This document shows, one piece after another, positions 16,865 to 24,579 of a stretch of 64,000 nt of DNA. Both the position numbers and the translations under genes were made by a program. The notes under the pieces are model-generated. The model was not told where the DNA came from, made no database searches, and saw nothing but the letters and a program-made list of their open reading frames with translations. This DNA comes from Mycolicibacterium bacteremicum. Lineage in GTDB: Bacteria > Actinomycetota > Actinomycetes > Mycobacteriales > Mycobacteriaceae. Each line of letters begins with the position of its first letter. The stretch's first letter is position 1. The stretch is taken from the NCBI RefSeq assembly GCF_943913955.1, contig NZ_CALUAE010000022.1:1-64000 (forward strand), written 5' to 3'.

Positions 16865-17482
16865 ATGCGTAGCTACGGCCAGTATTGCGGCCTCGCCCGG
16901 TCGCTGGAGATCGTCGGCGACAGATGGAACCTGCTCATCGTGCGGCAGCTGTTGATCGGATCGGCGCGCTACCGCGACCTGGCCGCCGGCCTACCGGGGA
17001 TCGCGACGAATCTGCTCGCCGACCGGCTCCGCGATCTGGAGGCGGCGGGCGTGATAGAGCGGCGGTTGGCCCACGGCGCCGCCGTGGAGTACGCCCTCAC
17101 CACGTGGGGCGCCCAACTGCGTGAGCCGATCGAAAGCCTGATCCGGTGGTCGACCCCGCTGATGATGCGCGGGCCCGATGGCGACACCTTTCGCCACGAA
17201 TGGCTGACCATCGCGATCCCCGCTCTGCTCGATGCGCGCGCGAAGGTCCGCGGCGCATCGGCCATCGGGCTCGCCATCGGCGATCCGGCATTGCAGCTCA
17301 ATGCATCCCGCGCCGGGTTCACCGTCGGCCGGCCCGATGGCCGCGAGCTGGCCGCCACCCTGCACGCCGCGCCCGAGTACATCCTCGGGTTGGCCGCCGG
17401 CGCCATCACCGTCGACAACGGCCTCGTGACGATCGACGGTGACGAAGCCGTCGTCCGCGCGATCTTCGACGCTACGAACTGA
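16865..17482 (+). CDS. HxlR-family transcriptional regulator
   Basis: 205 residues from the ATG at 16865, with GGAG 5 nt upstream. The HxlR winged helix is clear (CGLARSLEIVGDRWNLLIVRQLL, then RYRDLAAGLPGIATNLLADRLRDLEAAGVIE). An additional C-terminal domain of about 100 residues (LLDARAKVRGASAIGLAIGDPA... FTVGRPDGRELAATLHAAPEYILGLAAG) resembles an SCP2-like sterol-carrier fold found in some HxlR-type regulators and may bind a hydrophobic effector. It overlaps the 3' end of egtE by 11 bp. Confidence 0.88.
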   Translation: MRSYGQYCGLARSLEIVGDRWNLLIVRQLLIGSARYRDLAAGLPGIATNLLADRLRDLEAAGVIERRLAHGAAVEYALTTWGAQLREPIESLIRWSTPLMMRGPDGDTFRHEWLTIAIPALLDARAKVRGASAIGLAIGDPALQLNASRAGFTVGRPDGRELAATLHAAPEYILGLAAGAITVDNGLVTIDGDEAVVRAIFDATN

Positions 17483-18554
17483 CCGCCGCCAGCGCCGCGG
17501 CGAACCGCTGCAGATCCTCGGCCGCGCCGTCGACATGCGGGGACACCCGCAGCACCGCCCGGTCCATCTCGTTCGGCGCCCGCACCACCTCACATGCCGT
17601 GGTGATGATGGCGTGCTCGGCGATCAGTCGCGCCCGCACCGGCGTCGGTTCGGCACCGTCGAGCGGCCGCAGGGTGGTGATCGCCGAGGGCTCATCGACC
17701 GGCTCGACCACCTCCCACCCGGGCACCTCGGCCAGGACCGACCGCGTCAGGGCGCCGACCTCGGCCAGGCGCCGGCGCACCTCGGCCGGGTCGGCCGCCA
17801 GGTGTTCACCCAGCGCCAGCGAAAAGCCCAGCCGCGAGCCGATATTGGCTTCGTGCAGTTCCAGTGGCGCCCACCGCGGCGTCAATCGGCGGTACAGGTC
17901 GGGACGCACCGCAAGGGCACCGACGCCGCGCGGTCCGGCCAGCCATTTCCGCGAGGACGTGTACAGCACGTCGGCGCCGACGGCGCAGTCGACGTGGCCC
18001 AGGCCCTGCGCGGCGTCCACCGCCAGGGGCAGGCCGAGCTCCCGGCACACCGCTGCCAACTCCGCCAGCGGTTGCACGACTCCGCGGTGGCTGCCGAGCA
18101 CCGTCAGATGCACCAGCGCCGGCGGGTCGGCCCGCAGGATTGCCGCCGCCTCCTCGACCCGCAGCCGGCCCGTTTCGTCGACCGGCAGCAGCCGCACCTC
18201 GAATCCGTTGGCCGCCATGATGACCAGGTTCGGTCCGTACTCACCGTGCAGGCAGGCCACCGTGCGCGGACCCGGCCAGCTGCTCAGTAGCAGGTCCAAA
18301 GCGTGGTTGGAGCCGGTGGTGAAGACGACCTCGGCGTCGGGCATGCCGGCCAGCACGCGTACCGCCGCCCGGCCGGCATCCAGCGCCGGCGCGGCCGCCT
18401 CCCCGGCCACATAACCGCCCACCTCGGCCTCGTGTCGGGCATGGGTGGCCGCGGCATCGATGACCGCATTGCTCTGCCGCGAACATGCCGCGCTGTCCAG
18501 GTGCAGGCCGGCCACCGGAACCCTGGCCTCGCGCCAGCGGTCGGCCAGGCTCAT
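17472..18554 (-). CDS. egtE: Hercynylcysteine sulfoxide lyase (ergothioneine synthesis)
   Basis: 360 residues, last gene of the egt operon and overlapping egtD by 4 bp. It is a PLP enzyme of the class V aminotransferase/cysteine desulfurase fold: AVDAAQGLGHVDC carries the cofactor Asp, and YTSSRKWLAGPRGVGAL the PLP-binding Lys. EgtE splits the sulfoxide of hercynylcysteine to give ergothioneine. The organisation matches Rv3700c. The N-terminal 30 residues (LHLDSAACSRQSNAV) match the family substrate-binding region. Confidence 0.93.
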   Translation of the reverse strand: MSLADRWREARVPVAGLHLDSAACSRQSNAVIDAAATHARHEAEVGGYVAGEAAAPALDAGRAAVRVLAGMPDAEVVFTTGSNHALDLLLSSWPGPRTVACLHGEYGPNLVIMAANGFEVRLLPVDETGRLRVEEAAAILRADPPALVHLTVLGSHRGVVQPLAELAAVCRELGLPLAVDAAQGLGHVDCAVGADVLYTSSRKWLAGPRGVGALAVRPDLYRRLTPRWAPLELHEANIGSRLGFSLALGEHLAADPAEVRRRLAEVGALTRSVLAEVPGWEVVEPVDEPSAITTLRPLDGAEPTPVRARLIAEHAIITTACEVVRAPNEMDRAVLRVSPHVDGAAEDLQRFAAALAAVSS

Positions 18555-19504
18555 CGCACCGCCAGCGACACGCCGAAATCACCCGCCGCGTCGGTCCACC
18601 AATGCGTGCGGCGCAGTCCGGCGGCAGCCAGTTCCGCGGCGACACCGTCCGGCCGGAACTTGCTCGACACCTCGGTCAGCATCTCCTCGCCGGCCTCGAA
18701 CTGCACGCTCAGGCCCAGCTCCCGCACGTGGACCTGCTGGGCCGCCGTGGACCGCAGCCACATCTCGATACGTTCCTCGTCGCTGTTCCACTTCGCCACA
18801 TGGGCGAACGCGTCCAGGTCGAAGTCGGCACCGAGCTCGCGGTTGACCACGGTCAGCACGTTGCGGTTGAACGCGGCCGTCACGCCGGCGGCGTCATCGT
18901 AGGCGCGCACCAGCCGGTCGACGTCCTTGACCAGATCGGTGCCGAGCAGCAGCGAATCACCCTCCTGCATCGTATCGGCCACCGCAGCAAGGAAATCGGC
19001 GCGCGGACCGGGGGTCAGGTTGCCGATCGTCGAGCCGAGGAAGACGAACATCCGGCGACCCACCTTCGGGATGATCGGCAGGTCCTGCTCGAAATCCCCA
19101 CATACGGTCTCGATGTCGAGACCGGGATACTCGCTGCGCAACGCGGTCGCGGCGGCGGCGAGCACGCTGGGATCGACGTCGAACGGGATGAACCGGCGCA
19201 GCGCCCCACTGTCGCGGAACGCATCCAACAGCAGCCGCGTCTTCTCCGAGGTGCCGCTGCCGAGTTCCACCAGGGTGTCCGCGCCCGAGGCGGCGGCGAT
19301 CTCGCCGGCGTGCTCCCGCAGGATCCTCGCCTCGGTCCGGGTCGGGTAGTACTCCGGCAACCGGGTGATCTGATCGAACAGATCACTACCGACACTGTCG
19401 TAGAACCACTTGGGTGGCAACGTCTTCGGAACCTGCTGCAGGCCGTCGGAGACGTCGCGGCGGAGCGCCTCGGCCAGATCGGCGGCGGATTGAGTGGGCA
19501 TCAC
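18551..19504 (-). CDS. egtD: Histidine N-alpha-methyltransferase (hercynine synthesis)
   Basis: 317 residues from the GTG at 19504 that overlaps the egtC stop; an ATG follows directly at 19501. The protein is collinear with M. smegmatis EgtD as recalled: PPKWFYDSVGSDLFDQITRLPEYYPT, SAM motif TLVELGSGTSEKTRLLLDA, VFLGSTIGNL, FNRNVLTVVNRELGADFDLDAF. EgtD trimethylates histidine to hercynine using three SAM. It contains the conserved C-terminal MLTEVSSKFRPDGV and HWWTD elements. Cytosolic. Confidence 0.96.
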   Translation of the reverse strand: MMPTQSAADLAEALRRDVSDGLQQVPKTLPPKWFYDSVGSDLFDQITRLPEYYPTRTEARILREHAGEIAAASGADTLVELGSGTSEKTRLLLDAFRDSGALRRFIPFDVDPSVLAAAATALRSEYPGLDIETVCGDFEQDLPIIPKVGRRMFVFLGSTIGNLTPGPRADFLAAVADTMQEGDSLLLGTDLVKDVDRLVRAYDDAAGVTAAFNRNVLTVVNRELGADFDLDAFAHVAKWNSDEERIEMWLRSTAAQQVHVRELGLSVQFEAGEEMLTEVSSKFRPDGVAAELAAAGLRRTHWWTDAAGDFGVSLAVR

Positions 19505-20187
19505 GGTCCTTCCAGTGCAGTGAGGGACAGTCCCGCCGTCGACACCTCGATGAGGTGCCGGTCGGGGATGTCACGCCAGGTCGGGTCATCGTCGTAGGGT
19601 TCGCTGGCCAGCACGACGCCATCGGGCCGTTGCAGCGCGAACAGGGTGTCACCCCAGGTGGTGGCCAGCAACCGGGAACCGTTGCCGGCCAGGATGTTCA
19701 GGCGCGCGCCCGGGTCCCGGGCTCCGACCTCGACGATGGTCGCGGCGAGCGCATCCATCCCGCGGTCGAAGATGTGGGCCGCCAGCACGGCGCTGTCCAC
19801 GGTGGATTCGGCGGTGTGCGCCGCGGGCAGCACCGCGCGGTCGACCACCCCGTTGTGCGACAGCAACCAGTTGCCGTCGCTGAACGGCGCCGACGCGGAC
19901 GGTTCGATGGGCATCCCGATGGTGGCCGAACGGACGGCCGCCACGATGCACCCACTGCGCAGGGTCGGGGCGACCGAGGTGAAGGAGGAGTCGCCCCACA
20001 ACGGCTTGTCGCTGCGCCAGCGCCGCGGGCCGTCGTCGAAGAATCCGACACCCCAGCCGTCGGCGTTGATGGTGCCGTGCTTCTGCCGCCGCGGCGCGTA
20101 GGACTGCACCAGTAGCCCGCTCGGTGGGTCGAGCACCAGCGACGAGGCGACCACCGGTGCGCCCAGCCACCCGAGATGTCTACACAT
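19501..20187 (-). CDS. egtC: Gamma-glutamyl hydrolase of ergothioneine synthesis
   Basis: 228 residues from ATG 20187, overlapping the egtB stop by 8 bp. Met is followed by Cys2 (MCRHLGWLG), the N-terminal nucleophile of class II glutamine amidotransferases. INADGWGVGFFDD and WLLSHNGVVD are the other family motifs. EgtC removes the glutamate from gamma-glutamyl-hercynylcysteine sulfoxide. The longer reading frame upstream of this Met overlaps egtB and is not used, since Cys2 must become N-terminal. Confidence 0.95.
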   Translation of the reverse strand: MCRHLGWLGAPVVASSLVLDPPSGLLVQSYAPRRQKHGTINADGWGVGFFDDGPRRWRSDKPLWGDSSFTSVAPTLRSGCIVAAVRSATIGMPIEPSASAPFSDGNWLLSHNGVVDRAVLPAAHTAESTVDSAVLAAHIFDRGMDALAATIVEVGARDPGARLNILAGNGSRLLATTWGDTLFALQRPDGVVLASEPYDDDPTWRDIPDRHLIEVSTAGLSLTALEGP

Positions 20188-21460
20188 CCCAGGCCAACCG
20201 CACGCCCGAGAAGATCTGCCGCCGGATCGGGTGATCCCAGTTGCGGAAGCTGGGCCGCAGGATGTCGCCGGCCACCGCCCAGGCTCCGCCACGGAGTACC
20301 CGGTAGTCACCGGTCGGCGGATCGGTCTCGAAGAACGGAACGGTGTAGCGGTCGTAGATCATCGGGGTGAACCCGGGCCACGGCCGCAGCGGTGAGGATG
20401 TCCATTCCCACACATCGCCGAGCATCTGCTCCACACCGTAGGCCGACGCGCCGTCCGGGTAGGCGCCCACCGGCGCGGGACGCAGCGCAGCTCCGCCCAG
20501 GTTGGCCCGCTCACCAGTGGGTTCGGCTGCGCCCCAGGGGTATCGGCGTCGCGTACCGGTCGCCGGATCCCAGGCGCAGGCCTTCTCCCATTCAACCTCG
20601 GTCGGTAACCGCGCCCCGGCCCAGGCCGCGTACGCCTGCGCCTCGAAGTAGGTGATGTGCTGCACCGGTTCGTCACCGGGAATGGTCTCCCGGTGGCCGA
20701 AGCGGGTGCGGCTGCCGTCGGCGTTCCAGAACTCGGGGGCGATCAGCCCGGCCTGTTCGCGATGCGCCCAGCCGCGGTCGGACCACCAGCGCGGCGTGCG
20801 GTACCCGCCGTCGTCGATGAAGACCTGCCATTCGGCATTGGTGACCGGGACACGACCGATCCGGAACGCACCGACGTCGACGGTGTGCGCGGGCCGCTCG
20901 TTGTCCAGTGCGAACGGTTCGTCGGATGCGTCGACACCCAGGGTGAACGGGCCCGCCGGGACCAGCACCGAGGTGCCGGCCACCCCGTCCCGACCGGCGG
21001 GCAATGCCGATCCGGTGGACAGGATGGGCGGTCCGGAGCGCAGGTTGAGCGCCTGCAGCATGGTCTCGTCGTGCTGGTTCTCGTGCGAGATGACGAGCCC
21101 GAACGGGAAGAACTCGGTGCTCCGTTCCAGGACATCGAGGGTGCGGTTGCGCACCTCGCGGCAGTAGGCGCGGGCGTCGGTCGGCGGCAGCAGCGGCAGA
21201 TCGACCCGGCTGGCGCGGGTGTGCACGAAAGCGTCGTAGAGTCTCTCGACCGCCGGCGTCAGCATCCCCGGGGCGTCCGGGTTCCCGCCGCGCAACAGCC
21301 AGAACTCCTCCTGCTGGCCGATGTGGGCGAGGTCCCACACCAGCGGGCTCATCAACGGGTCGTACTGGCGCAGCAATTCGGCATCGTCGAAATCGACGAG
21401 GGCCAGCGTGCGGTCACGCGCACGGGTGAGTTCCGCGGCCAGCAGGTCGGGTGAGGTCAC
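20180..21460 (-). CDS. egtB: Iron-dependent sulfoxide synthase of ergothioneine synthesis
   Basis: 426 residues. The N-terminal DinB-like domain contains the three-His iron site: H46 in WDLAHIGQQEEFWLLR, then H126 and H130 in SHENQHDETMLQ. The C-terminal formylglycine-generating-enzyme-like domain (from about 165: VPAGPFTLGVDA, RIGRVPVTNAEW, LPTEVEWEKA, VLRGGAW, FSGVRLAWDV) completes the active site. EgtB couples gamma-glutamylcysteine and hercynine with O2. Its start overlaps the egtA stop (ATGA). Confidence 0.96.
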   Translation of the reverse strand: MTSPDLLAAELTRARDRTLALVDFDDAELLRQYDPLMSPLVWDLAHIGQQEEFWLLRGGNPDAPGMLTPAVERLYDAFVHTRASRVDLPLLPPTDARAYCREVRNRTLDVLERSTEFFPFGLVISHENQHDETMLQALNLRSGPPILSTGSALPAGRDGVAGTSVLVPAGPFTLGVDASDEPFALDNERPAHTVDVGAFRIGRVPVTNAEWQVFIDDGGYRTPRWWSDRGWAHREQAGLIAPEFWNADGSRTRFGHRETIPGDEPVQHITYFEAQAYAAWAGARLPTEVEWEKACAWDPATGTRRRYPWGAAEPTGERANLGGAALRPAPVGAYPDGASAYGVEQMLGDVWEWTSSPLRPWPGFTPMIYDRYTVPFFETDPPTGDYRVLRGGAWAVAGDILRPSFRNWDHPIRRQIFSGVRLAWDV

Positions 21461-22707
21461 TGATCACCTTTCGCGAGTTCGGTGACGGCCGCCGGGATGC
21501 CGTACCGCGCGGCCCGGTCGGCGAAATCGTCGGCCGGACAGCGGCCGGCGCGGACGTTGGCCAGCAGCCGGTCGACCGCGTCGGCCAGCGACGGCGGCGC
21601 GTACTGCGCGGCGGCACTCACGCACTCCACCGCGGCGGTGTGCAGTCGCGGGTCGGCCAGGCCCACCCGGGCCGCCAGGTCCCACTCCGTGGCCACCGAC
21701 GCGGTTGCCGCCCGGGCGATCTCGGCCGCATCCGGATTGTCCAGCAGCGTCGCCAGCGTGAAGGCCACCGCCGGCCACACGTCGTCGGGAACGCTGTCCA
21801 GATACCGGATCTCCAGCCAGCGGCGCGGGCGCACCGGGGGGAACAACGTGGTCAGGTGGTAGTCGAGATCCTCCGCGGTGGGCCGGCGCCCCGCGAGCAC
21901 GGCCCGCCCGTCGGCCCAGTCCGCGAAGGAGACGAACTCACTTGTCGCGACCGCCTCGGGACTGCGCACCAGCATCACCGGCGCCCGCAGCGCGTAGAGC
22001 GCCCAGTCGGCCGTCGGGTCATCACCGCTGTCGCCCAGCACGGGGCCGCAGCGCGCGGAATCGAGCTGCCCCCACACCCGTTGCCGTGTGCTACGCCAGC
22101 CGGTCAGCGCACCGTGCAACAGCGGGGAATTTGCCGACAGCGCGATCATGGTGGGCCCCAGTGCGTGTGCCAACCGGACCCGGTCGGCCCAGCCCGCGCG
22201 GGGCCCGGCCTCGACATTGAGTTGCACCGACGCGGTCGAGGTCATCATCGCGGCGCCGGCCGCACCGGTGCCGGTGGACTCGAAGAACTGCTCCATCGCC
22301 TGATAACGCGCGCCGGGGTTGACCCGGTGGGCGGGTCGCAGCGGGTCGGCTCCGAGCAGCACCAGCGCAAGGCCGTGCTCGTGGAAGTGCCGGCGCAGCA
22401 CGTCGCGGTCGGCGACCATCGCATCGATCGCGGCGGTGACATCGGCGGCGGGCGGGCCCGACAGCTCCACCGCACCGCCCGGCTCGACGGTGATGGCGCT
22501 GCCACCGGGCAGCTGCGGGACCCCGGCGATCACGGAGCTGAGTTCGTCCCAGCCGGGCCGCCGCATCGGATCGGCGATGTCGAAGCAGTGCGCCTCGACC
22601 TCCAGGCCGACCGTTCCGACCGGTCCGTCCTGCAGGCATGCGGCGGCGACCGTGGCGGCTGCCTGCCCGGACGGGCAAGCCACATCCCACGTGGTGGTGG
22701 TCGTCAT
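21457..22707 (-). CDS. egtA: Glutamate-cysteine ligase of ergothioneine synthesis
   Basis: 416 residues, first gene of the egt operon, with a strong GGGGAGGGG ribosome site. Motifs GTVGLEVEAHCFD, ITVEPGGAVELSGPP, RYQAMEQFF and MTSTASVQLNVEAG are those of plant/actinobacterial-type gamma-glutamylcysteine ligase. EgtA makes gamma-glutamylcysteine for EgtB. The operon reads egtA-B-C-D-E with each junction overlapping by 4-8 bp, so expression is stoichiometrically linked. The promoter should lie in the 83 bp before the start. Confidence 0.95.
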   Translation of the reverse strand: MTTTTTWDVACPSGQAAATVAAACLQDGPVGTVGLEVEAHCFDIADPMRRPGWDELSSVIAGVPQLPGGSAITVEPGGAVELSGPPAADVTAAIDAMVADRDVLRRHFHEHGLALVLLGADPLRPAHRVNPGARYQAMEQFFESTGTGAAGAAMMTSTASVQLNVEAGPRAGWADRVRLAHALGPTMIALSANSPLLHGALTGWRSTRQRVWGQLDSARCGPVLGDSGDDPTADWALYALRAPVMLVRSPEAVATSEFVSFADWADGRAVLAGRRPTAEDLDYHLTTLFPPVRPRRWLEIRYLDSVPDDVWPAVAFTLATLLDNPDAAEIARAATASVATEWDLAARVGLADPRLHTAAVECVSAAAQYAPPSLADAVDRLLANVRAGRCPADDFADRAARYGIPAAVTELAKGDQ

Positions 22708-22790
22708 GGAACCACCCCTCCCCGGTTGTGACCCTCAGTCACTCAATCTTCCAGAAGGGTCTGACAAATTCCCAAGGATTTTGATCGCGG

Positions 22791-23459
22791 TTATTGCCCC
22801 AGAGTGTTCTGCATCGCCCCGGCCAGCACGTTGACCGCCGGTCCCCCATTGCCGGGCTGACAGACTTTCGCCTGCAGCAGAACATTTTCCCGCAATCGGG
22901 TCTGCGTGAAGCACCGCCGATCAGTACCCGCCTCCTGTTTCACCCAAACCGCATCGGTCGGCGTCGTGGCGCCGGCGGTGTAGGTCCACACCTGCGTGCC
23001 GAAGTTCTCCAGGTGCATGGCGGTGGTCTGGCCGGCGCAGCCGGTGGTGCGATCGGTGAGGCGGTGGTAGGCCCGGTTGGCCGCGTCGGTGGTGGCGAAC
23101 ACCCCGACGGCCTGCTTGACCAGATGGGTGGCGTCCGTGCCGGAGGTCTGCGCCACGGCACCGTTGAACGAGGCCAGGTCCGGGTCGGCGTAGACATCGG
23201 GCAGGCCGATGTCGGCCCAGTTGTTGCAGGCCGGATTGTCGACGTAGAAGGCCTGGCCGGGCGCGGTGAACTCGGCCTCCCAGCTCAGCGGCGCACCGAT
23301 GATGTTGCTGACCGATCCCTTCGGCAGTACCGCGTAGGACACCACCCCCGGATCGGAGGGCCGGGCGAGGGCCACCGGCGTCGCGACGGTCATGAACAGG
23401 GCCGCGGCCGACCCGGCGGTCACGGCGGCAGCGGCGGTCAGTCGCATGGCATCGATCAT
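22791..23459 (-). CDS. Secreted PknH-like sensor domain protein (Rv3705c-like)
   Basis: 222 residues; the ATG at 23447 (MRLTAAAAVTAG) is an alternative start. A signal peptide (about 5-33, ending in AARPSD-like LARPSD) precedes a globular domain with four to five Cys (NPACNNWA, TTGCAGQT, DRRCFTQ, AKVCQPG). The segment GVFATTDAANRAYHRLTDRTTGC is typical of the PknH C-terminal sensor domain family. It lies immediately before egtA on the same strand, as Rv3705c does. Ligand and role are unknown. Confidence 0.78.
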   Translation of the reverse strand: MIDAMRLTAAAAVTAGSAAALFMTVATPVALARPSDPGVVSYAVLPKGSVSNIIGAPLSWEAEFTAPGQAFYVDNPACNNWADIGLPDVYADPDLASFNGAVAQTSGTDATHLVKQAVGVFATTDAANRAYHRLTDRTTGCAGQTTAMHLENFGTQVWTYTAGATTPTDAVWVKQEAGTDRRCFTQTRLRENVLLQAKVCQPGNGGPAVNVLAGAMQNTLGQ

Positions 23460-23468
23460 GCCAGCGCG

Positions 23469-23993
23469 TCAGAACAGCGTCTGGGTGCAGTACGTGCGGG
23501 CCGGCGCCGGGTAGGGCCACGCGTAGGAGCCGCTGACGTCCGGGCAGGCCGACTGGTCACGCACGTCGAGCCGCTGGGTGATCTGCACCAGGACGCCGTG
23601 GCCGCGATCGCGGCAGTCGGCCTTCTCGACCAGGCCGATCGGCATCTCCATCAGATAGCACTGGTTGGCCACCAGGTTGGGCACCAGGCACAGCCGCGCG
23701 GTCGACGGGTCGGCGTACTCGCTGGGCAGATGCTGGTATTCGTCGGTCGGGCACTCGCCGGTGGGGCCGGTGGTCGCGCCGACGGTGTAGCTGGGGTCGG
23801 TCCTGCAGGACACCTCGCTGGCCCGCGCCGGGTCGGGTGCCGGCGCCTCGCCCGCATCGATGCGGACGCAGTCGCCGACGGCGAACACCGTGGCCGCCGC
23901 GATGTCAGGACCGCGGCCGCCACACCCGACCAGCGCGGTCGCTACCACGAGAACTCCGATCAGCGCGGCAAGGCGCGAAGTTCGGCGTGTCAT
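23469..23993 (-). CDS. Putative lipoprotein, cysteine-rich
   Basis: 174 residues from ATG 23993. The N-terminus has a basic start, a hydrophobic core and the lipobox LVGC (ALIGVLVVATALVGCGG), so it is probably lipid-modified and anchored on the outside of the membrane. The mature part has six further Cys, likely three disulfides (FAVGDCVRI, SCRTDPS, GECPTDE, RLCLVPN, NQCYLME, DCRDRG, SACPDV, TYCTQ). It resembles LppU-type proteins in general layout; no function is known. Same strand as the Rv3705c-like gene, 9 bp apart. Confidence 0.75.
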   Translation of the reverse strand: MTRRTSRLAALIGVLVVATALVGCGGRGPDIAAATVFAVGDCVRIDAGEAPAPDPARASEVSCRTDPSYTVGATTGPTGECPTDEYQHLPSEYADPSTARLCLVPNLVANQCYLMEMPIGLVEKADCRDRGHGVLVQITQRLDVRDQSACPDVSGSYAWPYPAPARTYCTQTLF

Positions 23994-24056
23994 GGTTAGC
24001 GACACTCTCACGACTGGGCCGCGAGTGCCAAGAGTTACGGATGTTTCTCAGAGTTC

Positions 24057-24527
24057 TCAGCGCGGGATGGTGGTGGGGCCGGGCGCCGGACCCTCACCCT
24101 GCCCGGCCGCGGGTCCCCGCTCGGCACCCGGACCGCCGGCCGGGCCACCGGGTCCCCGCTCGGCACCCGGACCGCCCGCCGGGCCACCGGGTCCGCCCGG
24201 TCCGCCGCCGGGCCCGCCCGGGAAGAAGATGTGCGGCGGTCCCATCGGCGGGCCGCCGCGCTGCAACATCTCGATCTCATGCCGCGGCCCACCGTGCTGC
24301 CGGTCCCCACCACCATCGGCACTCTTGCCGAGCACGAAGCCCGAGAAGAAGATCACCGCCACGACGAAGACCGTGCCGGCGACGATGCCGACCCACGCCG
24401 CGACCTGGCTCAACCGGCTGCCCCGGTCCCGTTCCACCCGCTCCGGCGGCGGCGGAGGGGGCGGCGGTGTGGTGACGACCGTCGTTGGTGTGGTGGGGTT
24501 TTCGGCGTTGGGCTCACTGGCTGTCAT
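24057..24527 (-). CDS. Proline/glycine-rich membrane protein (Rv3706c-like)
   Basis: 156 residues. The N-terminus has a run of eight Pro (around 21-28), a single membrane helix (AAWVGIVAGTVFVVAVIFFSGFVLG, about 43-67) and a low-complexity Gly/Pro C-terminus including FFPGGPGGGPGGP and two 13-residue repeats. The position between the lipoprotein and the GH13 gene matches the Rv3706c neighbourhood. Probably a bitopic envelope protein; the topology and function are unknown. Confidence 0.75.
   Translation of the reverse strand: MTASEPNAENPTTPTTVVTTPPPPPPPPERVERDRGSRLSQVAAWVGIVAGTVFVVAVIFFSGFVLGKSADGGGDRQHGGPRHEIEMLQRGGPPMGPPHIFFPGGPGGGPGGPGGPAGGPGAERGPGGPAGGPGAERGPAAGQGEGPAPGPTTIPR
24111..24188 (-). 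repeat. 39-bp tandem repeat, two near-identical copies
   Basis: Copies at 24111-24149 and 24150-24188 differ by one base and encode two 13-residue Gly/Pro/Ala/Glu/Arg units (GGPAGGPGAERGP) at the C-terminus of the Rv3706c-like protein. A third, partial copy begins at 24189. Such in-frame minisatellites can vary between strains. Confidence 0.8.
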
Positions 24528-24579
24528 GCACTCATGATGCCGACGGGAGCCAATGCGCCCGCTGGTTAGAGCTTATGAA

